DNA of 64,000 bases from Tolypeutes matacus. Taxonomy: Eukaryota; Chordata; Mammalia; Cingulata; Chlamyphoridae. Under the pieces are notes generated by a model, which saw nothing but the letters and a program-made list of their open reading frames with translations, did no database searches and had not been told where the DNA came from. Position 1 is the stretch's first letter; each line of letters begins with the position of its first letter. The translations under genes were made by a program, and so were the position numbers. This document shows, one piece after another, positions 23,326 through 34,230 of the stretch. The stretch is from positions 39,038,566 to 39,102,565 of the forward strand of contig JAKSZT010053764.1 in the NCBI GenBank assembly GCA_026826555.1. The letters are read 5' to 3'.

Positions 23326-23899
23326 AAAAAATGTGGCTAGTACTTTGTAAGTGTAAAGTACACAGTGAATTTTGAAGATGGTATGAACAAAAAAGAATGT
23401 AAATTACCTCTAATGTTTAAAAGATTGGTTACATGTGAAAAGAATATTTTGCTTAGAATGGGGCAGGTAAAATATTAAATTTTTTTAAAAAATGAAAGAG
23501 CTGGTTTAACGTACTCTACAATTTATTGAGACATACGTGTCATAATTTGGAGTCACTTTATGCAGCCGTCAAAGTGTAAACAGTAGTACTCCCCTCATTT
23601 GCTGCAGGGGGTTCTGCAGCTTTGGCTTTCTAAGGTCTCAGGGTAGACCCCGTGGAGAGCTACTGTTCAAAACTTGCTGGGCCTGGCAGCACAGCTTTCA
23701 CACCCATATCTGAGAGAATAGTGAGGAGTGCAGCATCTGGTGGAGAAACCCAGAGATGGTGGAAATGAACTTGTCCCAAGTACACATGATTTGCCCCAAA
23801 AGGTCTCCCAGAAGGACTTGGAAGAGACTTTGCTAGAGCTTGAGGCCCAAGATCCCAGATATGTAGTTGGGCACCTAGAGTCAGGGTAGATTACACTTA
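23326..23899. other. No recognised feature
   Basis: No repeat or exon supported. Confidence 0.45.
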
Positions 23900-24105
23900 A
23901 ATTAATAAAGAAGCCACTTCACATATAGTCATTTGACCTTTGGAACATCCTTGTGTGGTTAAGTTGGCCAAGTATTATTCCCATTTTTCAGGAAGATCAA
24001 ACAATTTGCCCAAGAACCCAGAGTTTGTAAGAAACAAAGGCAGAATTTGAACTCAGACTGTCTGATGCTAGAACCAATTTTCTATCCACTACGTGGCTGC
24101 TGAGA
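23900..24105 (-). repeat. MIR SINE, antisense
   Basis: 'attattcccatttttcagga', 'aacaatttgcccaagaaccc', 'cagaatttgaactcagactg' and 'ctgatgctagaaccaatttt' follow the reversed MIR order. Confidence 0.85.
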
Positions 24106-24540
24106 AATGCCTCATGTCCTCTTCACCTCTCATTGCATGATGACTGAGTAATGTCCAAGTTCTTCAGGATCTGAAATAGAATTATGACTACTTAAACAAT
24201 CTTTCCCTTATCTAATCAGAAAGCTAATGTATTTATCTCAAGAGTTGCATGGCTTTATTTTAACTGGACAGCCATGCATGTGGAATGACTTCTACAGGAT
24301 TAAGGGAGCCAGGTTAAAATTGACTTGGCCAGCTCCTATGCTCCCACTCCTGATGGGCCAGCCCAGGAACCTCTAAGAGGAAAACAGGGCTGCTAACACC
24401 AGGGAAGCTGATCAGCATTTGTTCTTCTCCAGGAAGCTGTTAGTTTGAAGAAGTTTAATAGGTTATTGCCGCCAATAAAGCATAAACTATCTCTCCTAAT
24501 CATAGGAAATCAGTCACATGGCTTTTCTTGCTCAATTATT
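24106..24540. promoter_or_regulatory. Candidate conserved non-coding element
   Basis: Repeat-free, with short motifs typical of developmental enhancers: 'tctaatcagaaagctaatg', 'ttattgccgccaataaagca' and a homeodomain core in 'tctcattaatcagg'. No coding potential. This is inference from texture only. Confidence 0.22.
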
Positions 24541-24779
24541 TCTCATTAATCAGGATCTTCCCTACAGAATGCCAGAGAAGAATATATTGATTTGAACTGC
24601 ACTGATTGAACAAGTTTTTCTGGAAATGATGGAATTTGAGCTGAGAGTTGAGAGATGAATATGATTTAGAAGTGTGGAATAAGAATAGTCTGAGTGGGGC
24701 GAATAAAATGGACAAATGCAGGTAGGTAGATTATAACAGGGTGCAACATCATACACTATTAGCATTGTAACTCCTAGAA

Positions 24780-25170
24780 TTTCATTCATTCATTCATTCA
24801 TCAAGTATATATTGAGTTATCTCTTAAGTGGCAGGCACTTTTCTATGCACTGGGGACTTACTAGTGAATAAACCAAAGTCCACTCTCCTGGGTGATGAAA
24901 AAGACAAACAATACACCAAAAGTAAGTATGCCTACATAACAGATAGTGAGAAGGGCTATGAAGAAAAGGAAAATTGGGTAAGGGGAAGACCTCTATGAAA
25001 AGATTATATTTGTCTAGTTATATTTGCTTGAACAAAGTAAATCATATAGATATGGACAGCTGAAAGAAGAGCTTTTGAGGCAAGGAAAGTAGTGAATGTA
25101 AAGGCCCTGAGGAGTAAGTATACTAGACATAGGAACTAGGACAGGACAGGAGTGCTCAAAACATGATTGT
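24780..25170 (-). repeat. L2-class LINE 3' region, antisense
   Basis: (TTCA)n opens a reversed L2-type 3' end ('gtggcaggcacttttctatg', 'cactggggacttactagtg'), followed by the usual downstream text of that class ('agaagggctatgaagaaaag', 'gtaaaggccctgagg'). Related reversed copies occur at 25840, 47640 and 63140. Confidence 0.6.
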
Positions 25171-25346
25171 TGGCTGAATGACCACAGCAAGTATATGAGA
25201 TTAAGAAAAGGCTAGTATGTTTTGAGGATAGGGTTTATATTTGGGAGTAAAGGGGGAAATATCATCCAAAGCACACCTTGCCTTAAGATTTTGAATTGAT
25301 TTAATTTTTAACTTTGTGTGTCTTCTGGGAAATCATAATGCCTCAA

Positions 25347-25373
25347 ACACACACACACACACACACACACACA
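25347..25373 (+). repeat. (AC)n microsatellite
   Basis: Thirteen or so uninterrupted AC units. Confidence 0.97.
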
Positions 25374-25382
25374 AAACAGAAG

Positions 25383-25560
25383 AGCTTACATTTGTTGAGC
25401 TCTGTACCAGTATCTGACCCTATGCTAAGGGATTTACAGATATGCCCTCATTAAATCCTCTAACAACACTTAAAGGTAGGTATTATTATCCTCATTTTAT
25501 AGGTGAGAGAGCTGAGGTTGCAAATGTTTAAATGAGTTTCTTAAGTTTACAAAACAAGAA
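25383..25560 (-). repeat. MIR SINE, antisense
   Basis: 'ctcattaaatcctctaacaa', 'cctcattttataggtgagag' and 'agctgaggttgcaaatgttt' match the reversed MIR core. Confidence 0.85.
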
Positions 25561-25839
25561 AGAAAGAATAATGATTCGGCTAGGTCTGCCTGATGTCAAA
25601 GTCTTGCCTCTTAAATTCAAAACTTACCCTCTCTCCATATATCCCACAAGTCAAGTTTTATCTGAGAAGAATCTAAAGATATGCAACTTTCCATCCTATT
25701 CCCAAGCTCCACAATATTGGAAATGAAGTGCATTACTCTTTTGATTCAGACAAAATCCACTCCTGTGGTGGATGTGTTTTTTCTCCTTCCCTCTCTCATT
25801 ATTATATTTTTTATTCCACCTTCTCTGGGTTTGTTTCTC

Positions 25840-25960
25840 ATGAATTTATTAAACATGTATTAGCTACCTACTGTGGTCTAGACAGTTTGCTGGGGCCACA
25901 AAGGAAAATGATGTGGCCTTGCCCTTTATAAGGTCCAGGCTTAACCCATAGGAAAGGGCC
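25840..25960 (-). repeat. L2-class fragment, antisense
   Basis: 'tgaatttattaaacatgtat', 'tagctacctactgtggtcta' and the following 'gctggggccacaaaggaaaa' match the reversed L2-class 3' end. Short. Confidence 0.5.
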
Positions 25961-26559
25961 TACATTGTGTGGTTTCAGGGAGACCTCTAAGGACCATCCC
26001 ATCACGAAAGAGATGATACCCTGAAATTAAGTGATTCAAGAAGAGATTAACTGAGGACCAATTTACAAAGGTGTAAGTAAGGTATAGGGAAACCACCAGG
26101 GATGCTGCAGCAAATGTAGGCTTTCCTCATTTCTGCTAGGATATTCAAACTGGGTTAAATTAAGCTTTTCTATTTTGAAAATGTCCACTGCCAAATCTAT
26201 ATGTATGAATGTCCCTAAGATTCTGTTTTTGATAAATTCTAGGGAAGGGCCCTTTCACGGTGTCTTCTACTTCCCTTACTCCCTTCTCTGTTAATGTCAA
26301 GCACCGCTTATTAACAGTAGCCTCTTCAGTGGCTCTCATTACCATCACTGGAAAATCACACACACACCCGCCCCATGTTTTTTACTGAAGTTTGCTGTTT
26401 TCCCAAGGACTCCACTTTTATGGCAACCACTTCTCTTCCTAAACTAATCAAACCATCTTTTGCTTGCACTGAGCATCTTTTCTTCCATTTTACCACTATA
26501 CCCAAATTTTAAACATTTCAGAGACATACAGAAATTATTGCATGGATCAGAGGGTTATT
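25961..26559. other. No recognised feature
   Basis: Unique DNA; no exon or RNA gene seen. Confidence 0.45.
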
Positions 26560-26640
26560 AGTTACTATTCCTGTGTAACAAATTACCCTCCAAACTTAGT
26601 GGCTTGTAAAAAGCAAATATAGCTGCTATTTTAAAACCTC
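26560..26640 (-). repeat. Old LTR-like fragment, antisense
   Basis: 'tgtaacaaattaccctccaa' and 'acttagtggcttgtaaaaag' match the same reversed terminus as 19185 and 61046. Only the terminal 80 bp is present. Confidence 0.5.
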
Positions 26641-29600
26641 TTAACAGATAGGAGCGTGCCTGGGAGTAAAGACCAATGATAAAGCTGAATATTATCAACA
26701 AAATAAGACTTTACTAAGTGATCTGCTGAATAAGAGTGTAAATTCAAGTTTCTTCACAGTTTAGCTCAGGCTAATGGTGGATTAGCTGAATTAGTCAGTC
26801 CCTCTGGACTACTTTTAAAAAAAGATTTATCAACAGATTTGTGAAAAAACACAAGTTGAGATAAACTTTAGGAAACCCACAAAGTCATGTCACATATTTG
26901 CAGAATTCTAGAAAAATGGTCCTTTGCAAAGGCAAAAGGTGAGATGAGGAAGAATAAAAGAGGAAGCCTCGTGTTGGCCAATGACCTAGGAGGAAAGAGG
27001 TGGCAGTTATGCTCCTACATTCCATTTTTCATTCAACGTGGGTTGTGATGATTGTTTTACCTTCAACCAACACCCTCACCTCTAGCATTGTAACTGTTCA
27101 ATAGACAGTAGTGTGCTTGTGTTGACATGGAATGTAACGAGGTGGGCTGATGACACAAAGAACTGTTGGGATGGTTTTCAGTGCATCAATTTTTAGTACT
27201 TTTTTCATTGACTTGCACGGTGGGAAGAGTGTCAGTGACTCACCATTCTGTCTGTAGGATCATACCTAAAATAGCTCATATACACATCTCTGAATGATAT
27301 GCCATTTGCCTGGAAGCTCTAGGTGGCATAGAAGGAGCTGGATATGGAGAATCACTCTTGGGAATGAGAGGCAATCTCAAGAGGTAATCGTTTGGCTTTC
27401 CAGAGAATAAGAATAAGGCTTACAGAAACATGACCCGTGATTATAAAGATTTTGTGGACTCTCCCATGAGCCATCTATGCAGAAATGAAAGTTTAAATTA
27501 GCAGCAAACACAAGTGCCCATGTTATCCAACATATCTAATCAGTAACCACCTTTCTTAATCCATGTATTGATTGTTTGGGCATAAAGTATCACTTCTGTG
27601 TTTGTGGCTTCAAGACAGAAAGCACCGAACATTTCTCATCAGTGGGGCCCTACCCATTCCCAACTTGCAAACTGAAATCACCAGAGGCAATATGGGTTTA
27701 TTGATAAAAGAAGGCTTTAGAATAGCACTGTTTCTGTCTTAATTCTCAACTGAAGTACCTCCAGGATGGATATATTTTATCAAAGTGACTGTGGAACAAA
27801 TATTTAGATTCATAATTTGCAAAGGAAATGATGAAGAGCCAGTTCATTACTCTTGACCCCTTCAACAATATCAAGGCTATAAAAATAGGGCACAGCATGA
27901 AGACAGTGGGGATGTTTTCTTTGGAAAGTGCTTTAAAAATTCTGTGAGTCCTTACTTCCCCAAGAGGGAGGGAGAAGAGATATTACCTTCTTTACCTAAT
28001 ATCCAGTGTCAGGGGCTTCCATGAAACACCTTGGATACCTTCGTGGAACCAACTCTTCCCTGGAGTTCTAAATACAGAGATAATTTCACTTTAAATCAGC
28101 TCCATAATTTTGATCAATGTATTTTCCTGAACATTCTGATTACTGAACTGACAAGTCTTCATGACTTAAAGTTACTGTGGAGATATCTATTGCCTATGAA
28201 TGGCTAAAATGAACCTGCAAAGATTTTATCCAATGGCATAAGATTCCCCCACAAAAAATATTTTGAAGGTTCAGTGAGAGATAAAAAATAAACTTGTGTT
28301 TGATTACATCACATTTTGAGCCTGTTTAGGATATCAGTTATATACACGATGAGAGCAATGACTTTCCCATGTAAAATTGGATCATCTCAACCCTATTAGA
28401 GAGGAAAATTCTCAAAATGTCAAGTCAGAGTGAAGAACACCCAAAAGACCAAATTCCTAGGATTGGAGATGTTCCTTTTGATGTCTTTAGTCAGGGCTAT
28501 CAGAGTTGGGCAATATAACCATGAAAAGGTAATCACCAAAGTAGAATGATAATGGGGTTTTAAAAAAGCTTCTGACCAACTCACTGATGTCTTCAATTCT
28601 TACGTCTCCCATTTAAGAGTTTATTTACTTTTAAATGTAAACTGCTGTGGGTACTTCCTCCAATAATGTTTTCTTATCATATCTCAACTGATTATGCTAA
28701 TGGACACATTGATCTGCCCTACATAACTCAATGTGAATGTGTTTATTAGATTCGTTATTGAAAGGACATTTTTAAAAGGAAAATGAACTGAGTGTACCAT
28801 ATTGAGGGAGAAGGAAAGGAGATAAGAGAAACTTTAAGAGAATAAAAGACAAGGCCAGCAAGCAAAAGATGAACTTTGCCAACTGAACAATTTTGCCAAG
28901 GTTTGGACCTGAAAGTGGGACCCAGTACTCAATACCACTGTGTCTCTTTCTTTTTAAGGGATCCTATGACCCACCTCAAGCCCAAATGTACTCATGCCAT
29001 TAATACCTTTTGCAATATTTGACGTCAGTGAACTCCAAGTCCCTTTCTTGTGGAAGGACAGGCTCTGACACATGTGAAATAAAACTAATTTGAAGGTGAG
29101 AATTTAAATGGAAATAATCCATATGTCTGTCCAAAATGATAGCAAACATGATCACATGAAACATTGTCCTTCTCATGGCTCTAAAGTTGTAAAAGTTTTC
29201 TCAGTATCTGGCATTCAAACTGAAGCTCTCCCCCCACTTCACCCAATCCCTGGTAAGTGGCCAAAGGTGTCAAGTGGCTCGTGAAAAACTCCTAAAAGGC
29301 TAGCAGTGGTATAGGTAGACAGGTTAAAGATGAGAAAGATAAAGGTTCTCAGTGGAGAACCTTTCTATGTTTCTCATTTGTCCTCTCAGTGACAATTTCA
29401 GTCTCTAATTCAGCAGTTGCTGTGACTTCAATGTAAGGCTATGACATCCCACTTAAGGGTGTGGCTCATCAGTGAGGCTCCTAGAACCAATGGCTTCAGT
29501 CTTTCCAGACCAAGATTCTGGCATTGTCCCCTAAGCATAGAATTGGGCCAATGTGTCATAGAGATGAACTGAGTTCCAGCAGGAACAGATGCTTAACATT

Positions 29601-30254
29601 GGGGTGGGGGGTGGGGGGTACCCTGCATGTATTGATGATTTCACCAACATTAACCCACAATATTTCCCATATTTAGATGTTTTGAGGTTGGTTGAGGGTG
29701 TGTTCCATAGTTCCGTATAAATTATGTCTTGGATACCAGCTGGATATGTTTGTGAGGTAGGTGAAGACAGATCCTTATCCACAATCATTCAACTCAACTT
29801 GCATGTGGACATCTGGTATGCATTTAGTCTATTGCTTTTATTATCGTCGTTATTGCTCCACATCAGGAAGAGGGTGTAGACAGAATATTTACTTGCCAGC
29901 AGTAATAACTAAAACGTGCAGCTTCATACTGAGAGAGAAAGTAGTTTAGTACAAAATTCAGAGGGTTGGAGAAGAGCTTAGGAATTCATTGAGCCCAGAC
30001 ATGAGGCAAGACAATCCTTAAGTTCCCTTAGAGAGAAATGGGTAATTTTGTCAGGATGGTTAAATTCTTCTTGGGAAAACCAGTCTAGCCAAGAGATGGC
30101 TTAACTGGAATTAGGCTACAGGGAGATTGTTCTGGGAAAGGAAAACAATGTCTATATGATAGGAGAAGAACTTTCTAAAGTGATTAGGAAGACAGCAGCT
30201 AAAGAGAAAATTGGAACATTCAGTAGACTGCTCACGTGAAATTTGGAACAAGGC
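26641..30254. other. Longest interval without recognised repeats (3.6 kb)
   Basis: I recognise no SINE, LINE, LTR or DNA transposon in this interval, and no ORF with supported exon borders. It is AT-rich with only short homopolymers and a G-rich tract at 29601-29618. In a window where recognised repeats are otherwise frequent, this gap is notable, but very old repeats could escape visual reading. Confidence 0.45.
29601..29618 (+). other. G-rich tract, possible G-quadruplex
   Basis: Runs of 4, 6 and 6 G separated by single T residues. The longer runs can be split to supply a fourth tract, so quadruplex folding is possible on the plus strand. Confidence 0.5.
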
Positions 30255-30420
30255 TGAAGTGAATAAAACACAGAATCATAGAATGTTAAGATAGAAGAAA
30301 CCCTAGAGGTGATTTAGTTCAACTCCTCATTTTACAAGTAAATAAATGGAGATCCACATGTGAAATGGTTCACAGAGGGTCACACTGAAATATTGGCTGA
30401 GCTTCAACCAGAATCTATTT
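30255..30420 (-). repeat. MIR-class fragment, antisense
   Basis: 'ctcctcattttacaagtaaa' followed by 'agagggtcacactgaaatat' and 'gagcttcaaccagaatct' follows the reversed MIR/MIR3-class order. Diverged. Confidence 0.55.
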
Positions 30421-30524
30421 TTTCTCCCCCAAACTACATCTTTAAACAACAGCTGCCTCACAGAGAGCTCAAGTTCAGTTGAGGTAAAAACATATTTCTT
30501 TTGACTTGTTATATCATTCACGGC

Positions 30525-31330
30525 CCAATCAGGAAAACAGAAACTATGCTAGGTATATCAGAGCGGATTTAACACAAAGAAGGGATTACAAAACTTTTGG
30601 AAGATGGAAAGAGCAAAGAGGGGATGCTGGGGTGGTCAGATATTAGAAACTTCAGGAAGCAGTTAATACCCCTGGGATTAAAGGAACAAAAGTAAGGATG
30701 GGATGTTCAGAACTGAGGAGCTTGAAGGAGTGACCCCTCCCACACCCAGGCTCAGGATCACACAACAGAGTAAAGTCTGGGCTTATGTCAATCTGCAAAG
30801 TACTTTATTTTGGAAACGCAAAGATAAGTAAGAAAGAGGAAGTACTAGCATGGAAAGATTCACGAGCACTTCGGGAACATAAAGGTAGGGCTCCTCAGAA
30901 TCATTGTGAACACCTGATTCACAGCATTGACTATGAGGCATATGGGATCCCACATCCCACCAAACAACAGTCCAACCTCTGAGAATACGACTGCTGCTGG
31001 GGAAACAGGAAATAAATAACACCACTCCTACTCATCGGGGTTATGCACCAATCACAGACACACTCTGCTTTTGCTGACCTGCGCAATCACCCACTACTCA
31101 GGTGGGTTTAGCCATGCAATGCTGGCCAGAGGAAATGAGAAAGAATTCTTGGCCAGGAACAGCCAGCTGCCTGCAAAGCATGGCTTGATTGCTTGGAATT
31201 TTCATGTGTAGTGTCCAAGATAAGCTGGGGGCAGGCAAGTGGAGTGCGCATGGTGGGCATCCTGGAATGCTAGCCATCAGAGGCCGGGGTGCTAGCCACT
31301 AGGTACTTATGGCAGGAGCCCAGCTGGGTG
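30525..31330. repeat. Possible old interspersed repeat
   Basis: 'aggaaaacagaaactatgct' with 'aggtatatcag' and 'aagaagggattacaaaac' recalls a common mammalian interspersed repeat, but I cannot name the family, orientation or boundaries. It may be unique DNA in part. Confidence 0.25.
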
Positions 31331-31489
31331 GATAGGGCTCATCAAGCATACTGGAAAACCCTCTGAAAACCCTTCTTTAATCCACAGTCTAATTTAAATC
31401 CTTATCTCAGGGATTTGGCATTCCTCTATTGTGCTATTAAAACAATGCTTAGATAATTATAAGTATTTGTTCTAATGCCCATTTCCTTC

Positions 31490-31600
31490 AACACACTCTA
31501 AAGTCCCTGAGTTCTGGGGTCACTATCTTTCTAGTTTACTGCTGTATCCATGGTGCTTAGCACATACTAGGAACTCAATAAATGTCAATTCTTTTACAGC
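31490..31600 (+). repeat. L2 LINE 3' end, sense
   Basis: 'ttactgctgtatccatggtg', 'cttagcacatactaggaact' and 'caataaatgtc' match the L2 3' terminus in order. Confidence 0.85.
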
Positions 31601-32589
31601 ACAGAGTTTCCTAACTTCATTTGGATGTAATGCAATCCATTCGTTAACAAACACGATTTGCATTACAAGGACCCCAGGCCATTAAATACAGTTGCTCAAT
31701 TGGGATCCAGCTGCTTCTGAAGAGGATGCTACCCCCTGGCGTTTTAGTTACAGAGACCAACACGGTCTCTTTTTTGACAAGCCAGTTTAAGTTTTTCTGT
31801 CACTTAAAACCAAAAGAGTCAGGTAAGAGCACTTCACCTCTCTGAAGCCCTCTCTCTCTTCACCTGTATAATAATGCCTTCTGAGGCTTTCTTCATCTTT
31901 GAGCAGTCTTCAGACTTTGTGTGGCAAGAATAAAAGTGATTAGCATGCAATTGTTCAGTCTTCCTCTTCTCCCAGTTCTCCAGAAAGTCCTGCAACTTAC
32001 TACATGTCTTTCCTCTTCCCACCTTCCTTTGAAAGAGGAAGGATTCCTTCCTGCTAGAGAAAGGCTTAATCAATCTAAATAATAAAGATTATAAAGAGTA
32101 AGCCAGGGAGAAGAGAGACAAAAATACTGGACATACCAGAAGTTTAGAGAGGTTAGGTAGAAGACTGTGGAGATGCATATACAAGAAACCCTGCAGGGTG
32201 GGATGGAAGTAGGCAGAAGTCAGCAGCTTTGTGCCTAAGTAGTTATGGACCCCACCCCCCCATGGGCTTTTGAAAAGTACAAGCAAAGAATGTGGCCAAG
32301 GTCTACAAGAGTTGCAGGTGAAGGAATGTTTTCCTTTGACCCTTCTGCCCCTCTAAGTCTGAGCCCTGGGGGTTGCAGCTGCTTCTTCTATATGTCTTGC
32401 AGACTATCACTCACTCTTAGAGATCATGACTCACTCCATCCACGAGAGACGCTTTAGATCCTGAGAATGGCCACGGGTGGCACCAGGGAGAAAAGGAAGG
32501 ACACACTCTCCCCTGAGCAGCTAAGAGCTGGAATGCCAATGAATGAGCTGTTGGGAGATTATTCTTATGTTTCCCAGCTGTCATATGGG
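31601..32589. other. No recognised feature
   Basis: Unique-looking DNA; no exon or RNA gene supported. Confidence 0.45.
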
Positions 32590-32930
32590 CTAAAAAAAAT
32601 CAAATGATGCATAAGTGGTTAAGCCGGCTCTATGGTTAAGCATTTATAGTGGCGTTTGCCTAGTTGTTCCAGCCTTCTTAACAAGTAAATTGGATTGAAC
32701 ACTTGGCAGTTGATCGATGACTCAGTGCTTACCCATTGCAATGCACTTAGCACCTGAAATACTGTTGTCCCAGTGCCTTCAATGTGGCTTCTGCTGAAGC
32801 TCCTTATACTATTGATTCTCGTCACAAAGTTAGTAAGCAGCGAAATTGCATTACTAATAAATAACATGAAATATGCATTATTAAGACTGCGCAGGTATTT
32901 AAGAGTAAAAGATTATACATTTGCAAAACT
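32590..32930. promoter_or_regulatory. Candidate conserved non-coding element
   Basis: Repeat-free and unusually rich in retained CpG for this AT-rich window (CCGGC, GGCGT, TCGAT, CTCGTC, AGCGA, TGCGC). Its right half is packed with octamer/homeodomain-like words ('ttgcattactaataaat', 'aaatatgcattattaag'). No ORF of note. This is the best regulatory candidate I see, though without conservation data it remains inference. Confidence 0.32.
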
Positions 32931-33289
32931 AAATTAAAGAACCATCAAGAAGAGAGTATTTGACTTTCCAAGAAATAGTTCATGTTAAGTCTTCAAGAGC
33001 ATATCTCCAATTACATTACTTTGCTGCCCCCAAACCCTCCAATTATCTATGATTATCTATGTCTTCTTGTTATTAGTAGTCCTCTATAATATAGTCCGAA
33101 CTTGTCTTTCCAGTTTGGTATCTTACTAGACTTGCAGTCCACTCATCTCCTCAAATTGCATGCAAACTTGGGTTTATGTGTGCATATGCTTTTTATTTTG
33201 CAGAGGGGAGAGGCAGGAGGATCTACATGTTTCATCAGATTCTAAAGAGAGTATAAAACCACTGCTCGAGGGCAAGAGTTGAAAATTTG
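32931..33289. other. No recognised feature
   Basis: Unique AT-rich DNA. Confidence 0.4.
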
Positions 33290-33712
33290 GATAGAAAAAA
33301 AATTGCTTATTTTTATTAATCTCTAATGGAAATGTCCTTCCATTATGAATGTAAGTGGCACACCACAGTAAGCAGTGGTAGTGCCTGTGATTTTCTTATC
33401 AGTAGAAATAACAGATGTTTGTGTATCATACTGCAAGTGCTGCCGGTATTTCAAAACATCACACAAGCCCATGAGTACTTTAAAATTATGGTGGTTCTTA
33501 GACCTGTCACTATATTTTGGTATATAGTGTTATCTACTGTATTTATTTATTTTGCTCTAACTTTTTAATATTTCTTTTGATGACTGTTTTAAATATATTT
33601 CCTTTGCCATTTTTATGCCATTAAAAACATTCATCTTTGAAAGTGCCCATAAATTTTGCCAAACTGTCAAAGTGGTACATGGCACAGAAAAAGGTTAGGA
33701 ACCCCTGATCTA
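33290..33712 (+). mobile_element. hAT DNA transposon remnant (right end clear)
   Basis: It ends with 'ggcacagaaaaaggttagga' and 'acccctg', the inverted terminus of a hAT-Charlie-type family (CAGGGGTTCTTAACC reversed). The interior is AT-rich. The left boundary is uncertain and only the last 60 bp are confidently assigned. Confidence 0.5.
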
Positions 33713-33729
33713 GACACTTATATGTACCC

Positions 33730-33984
33730 AACACTTGGTACTGGTTTGACAGGCTTACTTCAAGCTTTCTCACCACTCTCCTCAATCTCTTTGTGGCACC
33801 TGAAATGCTTTCTTCCAGCCATCAGAATCTGCTCAAATCCTGGCTGCCTTCAAGGACTATCTCAAGTGCCACCTCTTGAAGGAGGTTTTTTTTTTTTTTT
33901 TTTTTTTTTATGCTTCCAACTCTCAGAGAGGCAATCACTCTTTGACTCTCCTCCTATGTTGTTCTCAAGTTCAAAAAGGCAAGC
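33730..33984 (+). repeat. L2 LINE, sense, left part, split by a MIR
   Basis: 'ctgctcaaatcctggctgcc', 'ttcaaggactatctcaagtg' and 'ccacctcttgaaggagg' match the L2 stretch before its 3' UTR; 'ctctcagagaggcaatcact' continues it after the T24 run at 33886-33909. A MIR then interrupts and the L2 end resumes at about 34130. Confidence 0.75.
33886..33909 (+). repeat. Poly-T run (T24) inside L2
   Basis: Twenty-four T residues break the L2 text with L2 on both sides. It may be local slippage expansion or the remnant of an antisense poly-A tail. Confidence 0.95.
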
Positions 33985-34128
33985 TGGCCAAGTACAGCAC
34001 GAGAAAGAGCTTCAACACTTAGACCAGCCTTTCCAGGTCTAAATCCTGCCTGTACCACTGCCCAGCTGTATTCCCACAGCAGACGTTCTTAACTTCTCTG
34101 ATAGCCTAGATTTCCAAATCCATAAAAT
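33985..34128 (+). repeat. MIR SINE, sense, nested in L2
   Basis: 'aggtctaaatcctgcctgta', 'ccactgcccagctgtattcc' and 'cttaacttctctgatagcct' match the MIR head and core in sense. L2 sequence lies on both sides. Confidence 0.7.
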
Positions 34129-34230
34129 TCCTAGAGGACAGAAATTGCTTCCTGTTCATCTCTTTCTTCTGTTGTACTTAGGATGCTGCCTTTAACACAA
34201 TAGATAAATCTCAAATAGAACACTTAATTT
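34129..34230 (+). repeat. L2 LINE 3' end, sense, right part
   Basis: 'agaggacagaaattgcttcc' and 'ttgtacttaggatgctgcct' match the L2 3' end and continue the L2 interrupted at 33984. Confidence 0.65.

Noticed and set aside
33656..34042. 128-codon open frame on the plus strand
   Set aside because: It crosses hAT, L2, a T24 run (Phe repeat) and MIR; chance read-through of repeats.
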